Source of the DNA: Rhizocola hellebori
Lineage (GTDB): Bacteria; Actinomycetota; Actinomycetes; Mycobacteriales; Micromonosporaceae
Assembly: GCF_016862955.1 (NCBI RefSeq)
Contig: NZ_BONY01000035.1
Location: forward strand, 31,529 to 95,528
Reading direction: 5' to 3'
Length of the DNA: 64,000 nucleotides
A program made the position numbers and the translations under genes. Under the pieces are notes generated by a model. The model had not been told where the DNA came from and made no database searches. It worked only from the letters and a program-made list of their open reading frames with translations. This document shows, in pieces, positions 26,508-34,167 of the stretch (positions are counted from its first letter, which is position 1; every line of letters begins with the position of its first letter).

Positions 26508-27415
26508 ATCGTGATCCAGTCGTCGGTAAGCCCTTTCGCCAGGGCTTCAAAGGATTCTACGGTGGCGGGATTGGCTATCTCGCGAAGCATTGTGTCGGAG
26601 TCGGTGATGAGTTGCTCCCGCCATTGCAGCACTGGGTCCAGCGGCACGCTTCCGAGTGTGACGAGGCGGCCAATGCCCAGATTTCCAGCGAGCTGATTGA
26701 GATCCCGGTCCATCTGGCGCAACCAGGTGATCTGAGCGGCCCGAAGGCCAGCAAGCTGTTCTGACGAGGGGTTGACCACCACCGTGCGAACGAAGCGAAT
26801 CGCCGACTGGAGCTCATCGTGGTCGTGTCCGAAGCCTTTGCCGAGATCGAGGATGCCACCGACGCCGAGCGCGAGGCCGTGCGCCGCAATCACGTGCTGC
26901 CGGGTCCACCGATGGAATACGAGCCAGCGCGTTGGGATCGATCGGAGCTCATCGCGCGCAGTAACCCGCAATGCGAGCTCCGTCGCAAAGGAGCGCCCAG
27001 CGCTCAGGTCCATCAGGACAATGTCATAGCTGTCATTGAGCTGTACCAGGAGGTCGACGCAGCGATCCACTGATTCATCGTCGACTACGAATTCGCTGCC
27101 GCCTTCATCTCCCGGAAGCAGCACCAGCTCACCTGCGCCGCTTGGGCGGCCACAGAGGCTAGTCCTCTCCGACTCCGCCCACACGTCGATGCGTTGCGGC
27201 TCATCGATGGCGCCCTGAATGTACCTATGCAGGCCACCATCCTTGGTCCCACGCTGCACCGTGTGGATGCCAAAGATCGCTCCGGCGGTCGGCGCGCCGA
27301 AGTCAAAGTCGAGATAGCAGACATCACTGCCTTGAAGCGCTCTCCGGTAGACGATGTTGCTGCTGGTCACCGTCCGCCCTGTGCCGCCTTTGTCGGATGT
27401 AGCGAAAACTAGCAT
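26504..27415 (-). CDS. SCO2523 family variant P-loop (ParA/MinD-like) protein
   Basis: 303 residues. MinD/ParA-type fold: signature K9-G-G-T-G-R14-T15 in SDKGGTGRTVTSS, where the normally invariant P-loop lysine before S/T is arginine; the deviant-Walker lysine K9 is kept. Then CYLDFDFGAPTAGAIFGI (switch I region) and YDIVLMDLSAGRS (Walker B). ParA/MinD ATPases position complexes on membrane or nucleoid; this family is a degenerate or altered ATPase whose partner is probably the adjacent SCO2522/2524 proteins. Separated from SCO2524 by 4 bases and overlapping SCO2522 by 4, so a tight operon. Confidence 0.8.
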   Translation of the reverse strand: MLVFATSDKGGTGRTVTSSNIVYRRALQGSDVCYLDFDFGAPTAGAIFGIHTVQRGTKDGGLHRYIQGAIDEPQRIDVWAESERTSLCGRPSGAGELVLLPGDEGGSEFVVDDESVDRCVDLLVQLNDSYDIVLMDLSAGRSFATELALRVTARDELRSIPTRWLVFHRWTRQHVIAAHGLALGVGGILDLGKGFGHDHDELQSAIRFVRTVVVNPSSEQLAGLRAAQITWLRQMDRDLNQLAGNLGIGRLVTLGSVPLDPVLQWREQLITDSDTMLREIANPATVESFEALAKGLTDDWITI

Positions 27416-27419
27416 GTCA

Positions 27420-29267
27420 TCACCTTGCCCAGGTAGAGTCCTCGCGGGCTGCCGCCAGGGTATCGAGCTCTAGCAACACGCTGGAAACAAGGGCATGGGC
27501 CGACGCGGGTCTTTTGCTCAAGATCGTCTTGGCTCGTTGCAGGTTGGCATTCACGCTCTGGATCGTGCGCCGCATGGAGGGTCCTGCATTGTCGGCGCCG
27601 ATAAGGAACTCCTGGTCCAATAGGTGTTCAGCCTCGCTGATCATGTCGCGGGTTAAGTTGTAGAGCGTGTCGCTGCGTAGCGGCTCGTTTGCCACCAGAC
27701 CAGCGGCGAGCACAAGACTCTCGACTACGCGCACGGTCATCTGCCATGACGGCTGATCGTAGGTCCGGGTCAGCGTCGAATACGCCAGCGATGGCTGGTC
27801 CCATAGCGTTTTGGTGTTTCCGTCCTTCATCCGGCGCAGGTCAAGGTGATCCCAGAGGGAGTTCATCAGCGTGAGCACGTCGCTATAAAGATCAGTGTCC
27901 TTCAACATTGTGGCTAGTCGGGCGCTGCGTTTGAGAAGCACGGCCGCATAGTCTTGCACCGGCCAAATGAGGTGAGGGCCGATCGCCTCGCCGGAAACCA
28001 CCAGCGGCAGTTGGAAGCCGGGATCATGCAGTTTCTGCAAAGCCTGATCGTCTTCGGTGGGCCGTCTCGTGATCCGGCCTCGGTTGGCCAGCTCGGACAG
28101 GAGTGTTCCCATGCGACTCAGGTCCAGGTCATCGGCCCGCACCTCGACGAGGTTACGCATCGCTACACCGGCCACCAGAACGGACAGATAATCAGACTCG
28201 ATCTCATCGGTCGCTCGCCATGGAATGTCTTCGAGCGGCCATTGCGCTGGACCGAAGTCAGCCAAGACCGCCCAGTACTCCTGGGTGAGATCCCATCGGA
28301 TCTGTAAGGCTCGAGCCAACCGTTGCTGATCCTCGTCGAGGAGACTGGCGCGCCTGGTGCGCTCAGTAAACAGGTCGGCGATAGCGTCAAGCGCAACCAT
28401 CGTAAAGTACAAGTAAGGTTCGTCTGAGGCCACACCATCGCGTTGTTGGCTTAGGTCGAAGAACGGCACGCGTTCGGCGTCTCTGATCACGCCCCACGAC
28501 CAGCCACACTCAAACAGCAGGTTGGGGCTGTCGAGGTCTCCGCCCTTGCTTTGACCGGAGCCTATCTGGATCTCATCGCGGAGACCGGCAATGACGTCGC
28601 GCAGCTCATGACGTAGATCGTGTACTACCCGTCGCTCGGGAAGGCCGGCCTGATTCACTGACCGCAGTAGTGCCTGCCCCATTCTGCTCGTTTCCTCGAA
28701 AGTATTGATCGTGAAACTGCGAAGCAGGCCTACCATCGCGGCCGTGAGGCGACGGCCGGCTCTCTCCTCCAGCTGCCTGAGGCTCGACAGATGCTCCTCG
28801 CGCTTCACCGAACGCTGGAGGCTGCGGGCGAAGCTGATCGTCGCCAGCATCAGGGTGACTGAGGCCGCGAAGGACTCCACCACATCGAGCTCAAGCTGGG
28901 CCTGCGTTGGCGGCGAGTCTGGGTCGCGAGACAGGAAGTGGCTTCCGCCCGAGAACAGCGGAGTACCGTCATCCGCAGTGTATCTGTCGAGATACTCATG
29001 AAGGACTTGGACGATCAGCAACGGGATCTTTTGCGCGCCGCCTAGGTTCGCCAGCGCCTCAAGTGTCGCCTCCTCGGTGCGGTCAGGATTGCCTAGGCCG
29101 AAGGAGCTGATCTCCGTTGCCGGGAACATTAAGCACAACAGCTGCTGCGCATCACTGACCGAATTAGATTCGAAACGGCCGCCCCATGTCCACTTGTTGT
29201 CGTTGTATGAGGTAGTCGCCACGCCGCGCCAGATCTCAAGCAGGTGAAGCCGTGGCCGGACTCTCAT
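27420..29267 (-). CDS. SCO2524 family protein (unknown function)
   Basis: 615 residues from ATG 29267 (MRVRPRLHLLEIWRGVA), which matches the expected family N-terminus; an ATG at 29282 would add five residues and has no better ribosome-binding site. Mostly helical, no membrane segment, no recognised catalytic motif. The N-terminal WTWGGRFESNSVSDAQQLLCLMFP and FECGWSWG regions are the most distinctive. The helical, Arg/Leu-rich character suggests a scaffold or large adaptor; that is inference. Lies 28 bases downstream of the SCO2525-type methyltransferase and 4 bases upstream of SCO2523. Confidence 0.72.
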   Translation of the reverse strand: MRVRPRLHLLEIWRGVATTSYNDNKWTWGGRFESNSVSDAQQLLCLMFPATEISSFGLGNPDRTEEATLEALANLGGAQKIPLLIVQVLHEYLDRYTADDGTPLFSGGSHFLSRDPDSPPTQAQLELDVVESFAASVTLMLATISFARSLQRSVKREEHLSSLRQLEERAGRRLTAAMVGLLRSFTINTFEETSRMGQALLRSVNQAGLPERRVVHDLRHELRDVIAGLRDEIQIGSGQSKGGDLDSPNLLFECGWSWGVIRDAERVPFFDLSQQRDGVASDEPYLYFTMVALDAIADLFTERTRRASLLDEDQQRLARALQIRWDLTQEYWAVLADFGPAQWPLEDIPWRATDEIESDYLSVLVAGVAMRNLVEVRADDLDLSRMGTLLSELANRGRITRRPTEDDQALQKLHDPGFQLPLVVSGEAIGPHLIWPVQDYAAVLLKRSARLATMLKDTDLYSDVLTLMNSLWDHLDLRRMKDGNTKTLWDQPSLAYSTLTRTYDQPSWQMTVRVVESLVLAAGLVANEPLRSDTLYNLTRDMISEAEHLLDQEFLIGADNAGPSMRRTIQSVNANLQRAKTILSKRPASAHALVSSVLLELDTLAAAREDSTWAR

Positions 29268-29295
29268 GTGTGGACCGCCCATTTCATGCCGAAGG

Positions 29296-30063
29296 TCAGC
29301 CGAGAGCGGCCCGACCGGTCGCTAACAACATGCCGTCGAATCCCTTGCGGAATTCATGCATCTTGGCGATGTCGACGACCGAATTGATCTGCGCCGCCAC
29401 CTCTTCGAGGCAATTCTTCACGTCAACGTCGTCTATCGCAACAGCCGGAAAGTCAACGGTCTCGACCGTGTATCCTTCAGAGCCGCGCATGAATGCGATC
29501 GCGAACGGTGCGCTGCGGCGAAGAGATCCAATAAATGACTTTACTGCGTGCAGAAACTCGGCGAAGTCGTTGCTGAGCGACTCTGCGACGAAGAACATCG
29601 TGCCGACATGGTATCGGCACGACGGAAGATCGAAGAGGCTGCCTCTTTTGACGACGGTATTGTGGAGCAGCCGCCGCTTGTAGTCGCCGAGCTCCTGGTA
29701 AACCGTCTCATAGGTGAGAACATCCCAGAACTGCTGCCACGAGCGATCTGGTTTAAGTCGTTGGCGTTGTAGCCAGTCGACATTGCTCCGCGAGATGTCG
29801 AGCATCGTGATCTCTGAACAAAACGGGAGCATCGACAGCGCGGGATAGAGATTCGGCCCGCTGCCCGCATCAATGCCATGCGCACCAGGCTGAATATCGG
29901 CTTGCGTAAAGAAATCTCGCACCAGTTCGAGGATTGCGCGATCATCCGGCCGAATCTTGGAGTAGTGGAGGCCCTTGTACGCATCCGGGGTAAAGGCATC
30001 CCAACGAGCGTCCGCATTGCGCATATTGCCGGATTTGAGACGGCTCTTGATGGGCGCGGTCAT
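29296..30063 (-). CDS. SCO2525 family SAM-dependent methyltransferase (copy 1)
   Basis: 255 residues. Class-I methyltransferase with motif I HGIDAGSGPNLYPALSML (a GxGxN variant shared with the NNMT/PNMT/TEMT group) and acidic post-I residue in ITMLDISRS; MFFVAESLS and FAIAFMRGSEGY downstream. N-terminal NADARWDAFTPDAY is the family opening. ATG 30063 is chosen because GGGAG lies ahead; the same frame continues upstream to a TTG at 30231, but that part looks like an HTH remnant. Substrate unknown; members of the NNMT group methylate small amines, so a small-molecule substrate is possible. First gene of the SCO2525-2522 operon. Confidence 0.8.
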   Translation of the reverse strand: MTAPIKSRLKSGNMRNADARWDAFTPDAYKGLHYSKIRPDDRAILELVRDFFTQADIQPGAHGIDAGSGPNLYPALSMLPFCSEITMLDISRSNVDWLQRQRLKPDRSWQQFWDVLTYETVYQELGDYKRRLLHNTVVKRGSLFDLPSCRYHVGTMFFVAESLSNDFAEFLHAVKSFIGSLRRSAPFAIAFMRGSEGYTVETVDFPAVAIDDVDVKNCLEEVAAQINSVVDIAKMHEFRKGFDGMLLATGRAALG

Positions 30064-30249
30064 CGGTACTCCCACAGCAATCAACGACCCCTTCAGTGGT
30101 AAACAACGGTAGCGTCTTTCCGTTGGGCTTGGATCCGGTGATATTAGACCTGACGCGGAGCATAGTGAAGCCAGTTCCAAACTCGACAACGTCGCGCGAC
30201 CGCGCTCGATGTTGTTGTAGGAGAGTCGCAAATCAAAGTTTGCCGAAAG
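30064..30249 (-). pseudogene. Remnant of an XRE-type HTH regulator
   Basis: The open frame upstream of and in frame with methyltransferase copy 1 reads RLSYNNIERGRATLSSLELA followed by SLCSASGL, which is the recognisable C-terminal half of an XRE/lambda-Cro-like HTH ('xIExGR..xS.exLxxLaxaLG'). The first helices are missing: a stop at 30250-30252 closes the frame and no start with a ribosome-binding site precedes it. Either a decayed regulator fused by chance in frame to the methyltransferase, or an unusual N-terminal extension started at TTG 30231. Otherwise this ~195-base interval shows no gene. Confidence 0.35.
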
Positions 30250-30258
30250 TTATCAATT

Positions 30259-31044
30259 TCAGAGGTCGTCGGAGCTGCCCGCCGAGGATGGTTTTGCAGC
30301 TGGTTTGTCCGAGACCAGCGGCAGGATCTCGTAGTCCCTTGCAAAATTGCGCTGCCATAATTCTTCGAGAATCAGCGCGGCTTCGTGCGAGACTTCGCGA
30401 CCATTGCTATCTGTCAGGGGCCTGGTACTCCAGAGGCATTTGGACAGCATTCCAGTTGCGTCCCATGTTTTGAGGATGACGACTCCAGCCCTAACGTCGC
30501 GATATCCTTCAGTGAATCCGGGTGCGACGACGACAAGCGGTGGTTCATCTCCATTCTTCGGAATCTCCACCATAATGAGCCTGTCTTTGCGCAAGGCGAC
30601 CTCGGTGAAGGCCTCGTAGGGCTCGCCCGCAGATTCATCGACTATCATGACTTCAATGGAGTTCGGCGTAGTGCTGTCCTGGAAGCGATATACGAAATGA
30701 CGCCAAAGATATTTGTCATCCTTGCGGGTTAGGTAGTAGTAATGCCATGATCGGCGTATTGGCGACAAGCTATTTTCCTCAGAGCGCATACCTGCCTTGG
30801 AGAAATCCGCCATCATCTTTCGAATCATCGCGAGCGTGTCTCGCCCTTCAGTAGCGGCGAAGTAGATGCTAATGGCGGCACCTATCACGCCACCGCCAAC
30901 GGCGGTCAGCGTGCCGGCGACCATCTGATTAGTTGCCGAATTTCCGTTGGTCTGGACGTAGAAGCCCAGGGCGGTTATCGCCGCGCCAAGAGTGCCGACC
31001 ATCCACAGTGGCGCGGAGCCAATGGAGCGTCTTCTATCGGCCAT
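30259..31044 (-). CDS. Two-TM membrane protein with beta-rich cytosolic domain
   Basis: 261 residues. Two N-terminal membrane helices (about 13-31 and 42-65), a basic/polar link (RKMMADFSKAGMRSEE), then a strand-rich domain rich in aromatics (RRSWHYYYLTRKDDKYLWRH, FVYRFQD, PPLVVVAPGF) and a Ser/Ala tail. The 2-TM plus beta-domain layout is like the SMODS-associated 2-TM-beta effectors of CBASS (Cap15 group), but only layout, not motif identity, supports this. GGAGGGATC gives a good ribosome-binding site before ATG 31044. Divergent from methyltransferase copy 2 with 91 bases between the starts. Confidence 0.65.
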   Translation of the reverse strand: MADRRRSIGSAPLWMVGTLGAAITALGFYVQTNGNSATNQMVAGTLTAVGGGVIGAAISIYFAATEGRDTLAMIRKMMADFSKAGMRSEENSLSPIRRSWHYYYLTRKDDKYLWRHFVYRFQDSTTPNSIEVMIVDESAGEPYEAFTEVALRKDRLIMVEIPKNGDEPPLVVVAPGFTEGYRDVRAGVVILKTWDATGMLSKCLWSTRPLTDSNGREVSHEAALILEELWQRNFARDYEILPLVSDKPAAKPSSAGSSDDL

Positions 31045-31135
31045 GATCCCTCCGCGCCAGGGTGAACCTCTATTGTGAGGGATAGATCTTCAACTGGACA
31101 GAGTTGCGACGGCTGATGCGAAGAGGTGTGATCCC

Positions 31136-31885
31136 TTGTTAGAGTCCGCGCCGGTTCGCAATGCCGATGTCCGTTGGGACGACTTCGATCCCGAGCGGTA
31201 CTTCAGGGAGAACTACCGCGAGCTTCGCGACGATGATCGTCAAATTCTGGCTCTGCTGAGCCAACACTTCGCGTCGACGAGCAAACGAAGGCCGCGTTAC
31301 GCGCATGGCGTCGATGTAGGAACGGGTTCCAATCTCTACCCCACGTTGGCCATGCTTCCGTTCTGTTCGGAGATCACGTTGATCGAACGTTCGGCGGCAG
31401 GCATCCAGTGGTTGTCGCGCGAAACTGGCTCCGCACATAAAGATTGGGATCCTTTTTGGCATCTACTTGAGAGTTACCCGCGGTACGCGACCGTGGAACC
31501 TTGGTCGGAAGTCGCGCTCAAGACGACGATCGTTCAGGCTGATGTACTAAAGCCGATGCCGGGCAGTTGGGATCTGGGCACGATGATGTTCGTGGCCGAG
31601 TCCATCACCGGTGACATGAGTGAATTCCGCCTGGCAATCAAGAACTTTCTGGGATCGCTGAAGCCTGGTGCCCCGTTCGCGATGGCGTTCATGGCCGGGT
31701 CGGAGGGCTATTCAGTGGCGGATAAGTGGTTTCCGTCAGTGCCAGTGGGAAGGCGTGACGTTGCCGAGGCAATTGCGGAAGCCGTTGATGCCGAGCTTGT
31801 CGATATTCCGATCCCTGACGAAGGCCCGCTAAGGGAAGGTTACGAGGGAATGATCCTCGCTCTTGGGACCAAGGCGCTCACATAG
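31136..31885 (+). CDS. SCO2525 family SAM-dependent methyltransferase (copy 2)
   Basis: 249 residues, clearly paralogous to copy 1: RNADVRWDDFDPERY opening, motif I HGVDVGTGSNLYPTLAML followed by PFCSEITLIERS, and MMFVAESITGD, FAMAFMAGSEGYSV. The start is TTG 31136 with AGAGG nine bases ahead; the nearby GTG 31127 is closed by a TGA. Located on the opposite strand from copy 1 and separated from it by the 2-TM protein. Possession of two members near each other, both with their own regulatory region, suggests different substrates or paired (heteromeric) action. The 3' end overlaps the next gene by eight bases. Confidence 0.78.
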   Translation: MLESAPVRNADVRWDDFDPERYFRENYRELRDDDRQILALLSQHFASTSKRRPRYAHGVDVGTGSNLYPTLAMLPFCSEITLIERSAAGIQWLSRETGSAHKDWDPFWHLLESYPRYATVEPWSEVALKTTIVQADVLKPMPGSWDLGTMMFVAESITGDMSEFRLAIKNFLGSLKPGAPFAMAFMAGSEGYSVADKWFPSVPVGRRDVAEAIAEAVDAELVDIPIPDEGPLREGYEGMILALGTKALT

Positions 31886-32507
31886 TCGGTGTCGCGCGGC
31901 AGTAGGCGTACAGGTGGGTTTGTGGTTCCGTGTCTGGGGTGGCCGGCTCCCAGTGCTCGGAGTGGAATTCCACAACCGTGAACCCGTGCCTGGGCAGGAG
32001 TTCCTGGAGTTCGTCGCGGGGAAAGGCCGTGAGTGGCACCGGGACCCCGAGGAATTCGCGCATGAGGTAGTCGGTGTCGCCTTCGACCATGCCCACCGTG
32101 AAAAGGCCGTCGTGGCCTAGGACGCTGCGGATGGAGTCGAGGGCTTTGCCGATTTCGGTGCGGCGCAGCATGAGCAGGGAGAAGAAGGCGGTGGCGCCGT
32201 CGAAGCGGCCTTGGGCGGGGTGCAGGCCGCCGAGGTCGAACAGGTCGCGTTCGACGAAGATGCCGGTGGGGACGTTTTTGCGGGCCAGTTCGAGCATGAC
32301 CGGTGAGGTGTCGACGCCGACGACGGTGCAGCCGGCGGCGGCGAGCTGGCCGGCGGTGGGCAGGCCCGAGCCGCAGCCGACGTCGAGCACGGCGCGGTCG
32401 CCGTGGAGGTGGGAGAGTAGCCAGCTTCCGGCGGCGACCTGTCCCGGTTTGTCGGAGAAGGCCTCGTCGTAGGTGGCACCGATGGCGTCGAAGGCTCTGC
32501 TGGCCAT
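31878..32507 (-). CDS. Class-I SAM-dependent methyltransferase (UbiE/Methyltransf_25 type)
   Basis: 209 residues starting MASRAFDAIGATYDEAFSDK. Motif I AVLDVGCGSGLPTAGQLA, motif post-I VVGVDTSPVMLELAR, motif II region GRFDGATAFFSLLML. Substrate unknown. Not related to the two SCO2525-type methyltransferases by motif I (GCGSG versus GSGPN/GTGSN), and its high-GC codon use marks the right edge of the AT-rich island. The start is chosen at ATG 32507 rather than a longer frame that would run into the divergent polymerase gene. Confidence 0.8.
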   Translation of the reverse strand: MASRAFDAIGATYDEAFSDKPGQVAAGSWLLSHLHGDRAVLDVGCGSGLPTAGQLAAAGCTVVGVDTSPVMLELARKNVPTGIFVERDLFDLGGLHPAQGRFDGATAFFSLLMLRRTEIGKALDSIRSVLGHDGLFTVGMVEGDTDYLMREFLGVPVPLTAFPRDELQELLPRHGFTVVEFHSEHWEPATPDTEPQTHLYAYCRATPTM

Positions 32508-32547
32508 ACTAAGATCATGCGACAAGTTGTCACAGCGTGTGCGCAGA

Positions 32548-34167
32548 ATGGTCGCCGTGACGATGATCGCGGTGAGCGAGGGCGCGTGGCAGCGCCTTGA
32601 TGATCGGGGGCGGCCGGAAGGCGACCCGGTCGTCGCGAGCGATCTTGCGAGCGCCGTGGCGAAGCTGGAGGCCACGCTGCGGCCGCGGTGGCTGTGGGCG
32701 GGCGCGGAGCAGGTCTACGCGGCTCTGCTGGAGGCGGGGGTGCGGCTGCGCCGGTGTCACGATCTGGAGCTGGTGGAGGCGCTGCTGCTGGCCGCCGAGG
32801 GCGACTACGGGGCGCCTCGGTCGGTGGCCGCGGCGCACGCCAGGCTGACCGGGCGGCCAGTGCCGGTGGATCAGCCGGTGCGTCAGGCTGACCCGCCGGG
32901 TCTGGGCCAGGCCACCCTCTTTGGCGAGACCGCGCAAGAAATTGATCTTTCAGTGCTTTCTATCGTGTACCAAAACCAAGCCGCCAGAATGGCGAAGTTG
33001 CCAGACCCGGGCCGGTTCCGGCTGCTGGCCGCGGGAGAGTCGGCGGCAGCGCTGATCGCGGTGGAGATGGGGCGCGAGGGTTTGCCCTGGAGCGCTCACG
33101 TGCATGATGAGATCCTCGTCGATCTGCTGGGCACCCCGGTGGGTGGCGTCCCGCGGCGGCTCGCCGAGCTGTCGAGCCGGATCGCGGCGGCGCTCGACGC
33201 GCCCGGCCTGCATCCGGACTCGCCCGCCGAGCTGCGCAGGGCACTTCGCCGGGTGGGCATCGAGGTGCCCAACACCCGGTCCTGGACGCTGAAACAGGTG
33301 GATCACCCGGCTATGCCGTTGCTCGTGGAATATCGCGAGCTGTATCGCATCTGGACAGCCCACGGCTGGTCGTGGCGGGAGCAGTGGGTGCAGCAGGGCC
33401 GGTTCCACCCGGCTTACGTGCCCGGGGGTGTGGTGTCGGGCCGGTGGGCGACCCGTGGCGGGGGCGCGTTGCAGATCCCCAAGGCGGTGCGAGGAGCGGT
33501 GCGGGCCGATCCGGGCTGGAAGCTGATTGTGGCCGACGCCGGTCAGCTGGAGCCGCGCATCCTGGCGGCCGTTTCGCGCGATCAGGGGCTGGAGAGAGCG
33601 GCGGCCGGGGGCGACCTCTACGCGGCCCTGGCGAGCGAGTCGTTCGGCGGCGACCGGGCCAAGGCCAAGGTGGCGCTGCTCGGTGCCATGTATGGGCAGA
33701 CCGGTGGGGCGGCGGCGCCCGCGCTGGCGGCGTTGCGGGGCAGCTATCCGCAGGCGTGGGCATATGTGGAAAGCGCCGCCCGCACAGGTGAGAACGGAGG
33801 CCTGGTGCGCTCGTGGCTGGGCCGCACCTGTCCACCGTCCACTTTGGAGTCGAGCTGGGCCGATGAGGGTGCGTCGGGCCGCGCGCGGGGCCGGTTCACG
33901 CGCAATTTTGTCATCCAGGCGACGGCGGCGGAATGGGCGGGCACCCTGCTCGCCCTGACCCGGGACGCGTTGTGGGAGAGCGCCGCGCGCATGGTGTTCT
34001 TTCAGCACGACGAGGTGATCGTGCACAGCCCCGAGCACGAGGCGCAGGTCGTGGTGAGCGCGCTGCACGCCGCGGCAAACAGGACCGGGGAGCTGCTTTT
34101 CGGCAACTCCCCGGTGCGTTTCCCGCTCAACGTGGCGGTGGTGGACTCCTACGCGGAGGCTAAGTGA
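32548..34167 (+). CDS. PolA-type bifunctional 3'-5' exonuclease/DNA polymerase
   Basis: About 539 residues. The C-terminal half has family-A polymerase motifs: motif A VADAGQLEPRILAAVSRD (DxxQxExR), motif B AKAKVALLGAMYGQTGG (K-x-x-x-YG) and motif C FFQHDEVIVHSP (HDE). The N-terminal half is an exonuclease-like domain with a poor set of acidic residues (DLELVEALLLAAEGD). Shorter than Pol I and lacking a 5'-3' exonuclease; actinobacteria carry such orphan PolA-like proteins in addition to Pol I, role unproven (repair is likely). The start is uncertain among ATG 32548, GTG 32557 and ATG 32563; none has a clear ribosome-binding site. Divergent from the methyltransferase by 40 bases, and overlaps the next minus-strand gene by eight. 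Confidence 0.8.
   Translation: MVAVTMIAVSEGAWQRLDDRGRPEGDPVVASDLASAVAKLEATLRPRWLWAGAEQVYAALLEAGVRLRRCHDLELVEALLLAAEGDYGAPRSVAAAHARLTGRPVPVDQPVRQADPPGLGQATLFGETAQEIDLSVLSIVYQNQAARMAKLPDPGRFRLLAAGESAAALIAVEMGREGLPWSAHVHDEILVDLLGTPVGGVPRRLAELSSRIAAALDAPGLHPDSPAELRRALRRVGIEVPNTRSWTLKQVDHPAMPLLVEYRELYRIWTAHGWSWREQWVQQGRFHPAYVPGGVVSGRWATRGGGALQIPKAVRGAVRADPGWKLIVADAGQLEPRILAAVSRDQGLERAAAGGDLYAALASESFGGDRAKAKVALLGAMYGQTGGAAAPALAALRGSYPQAWAYVESAARTGENGGLVRSWLGRTCPPSTLESSWADEGASGRARGRFTRNFVIQATAAEWAGTLLALTRDALWESAARMVFFQHDEVIVHSPEHEAQVVVSALHAAANRTGELLFGNSPVRFPLNVAVVDSYAEAK

Noticed and set aside
23538..32507. Mobile-element origin with integrase, transposase or attachment sites
   Set aside because: Base composition suggests transfer, but I found no integrase, transposase, tRNA or terminal repeats, so no mobile element is annotated.
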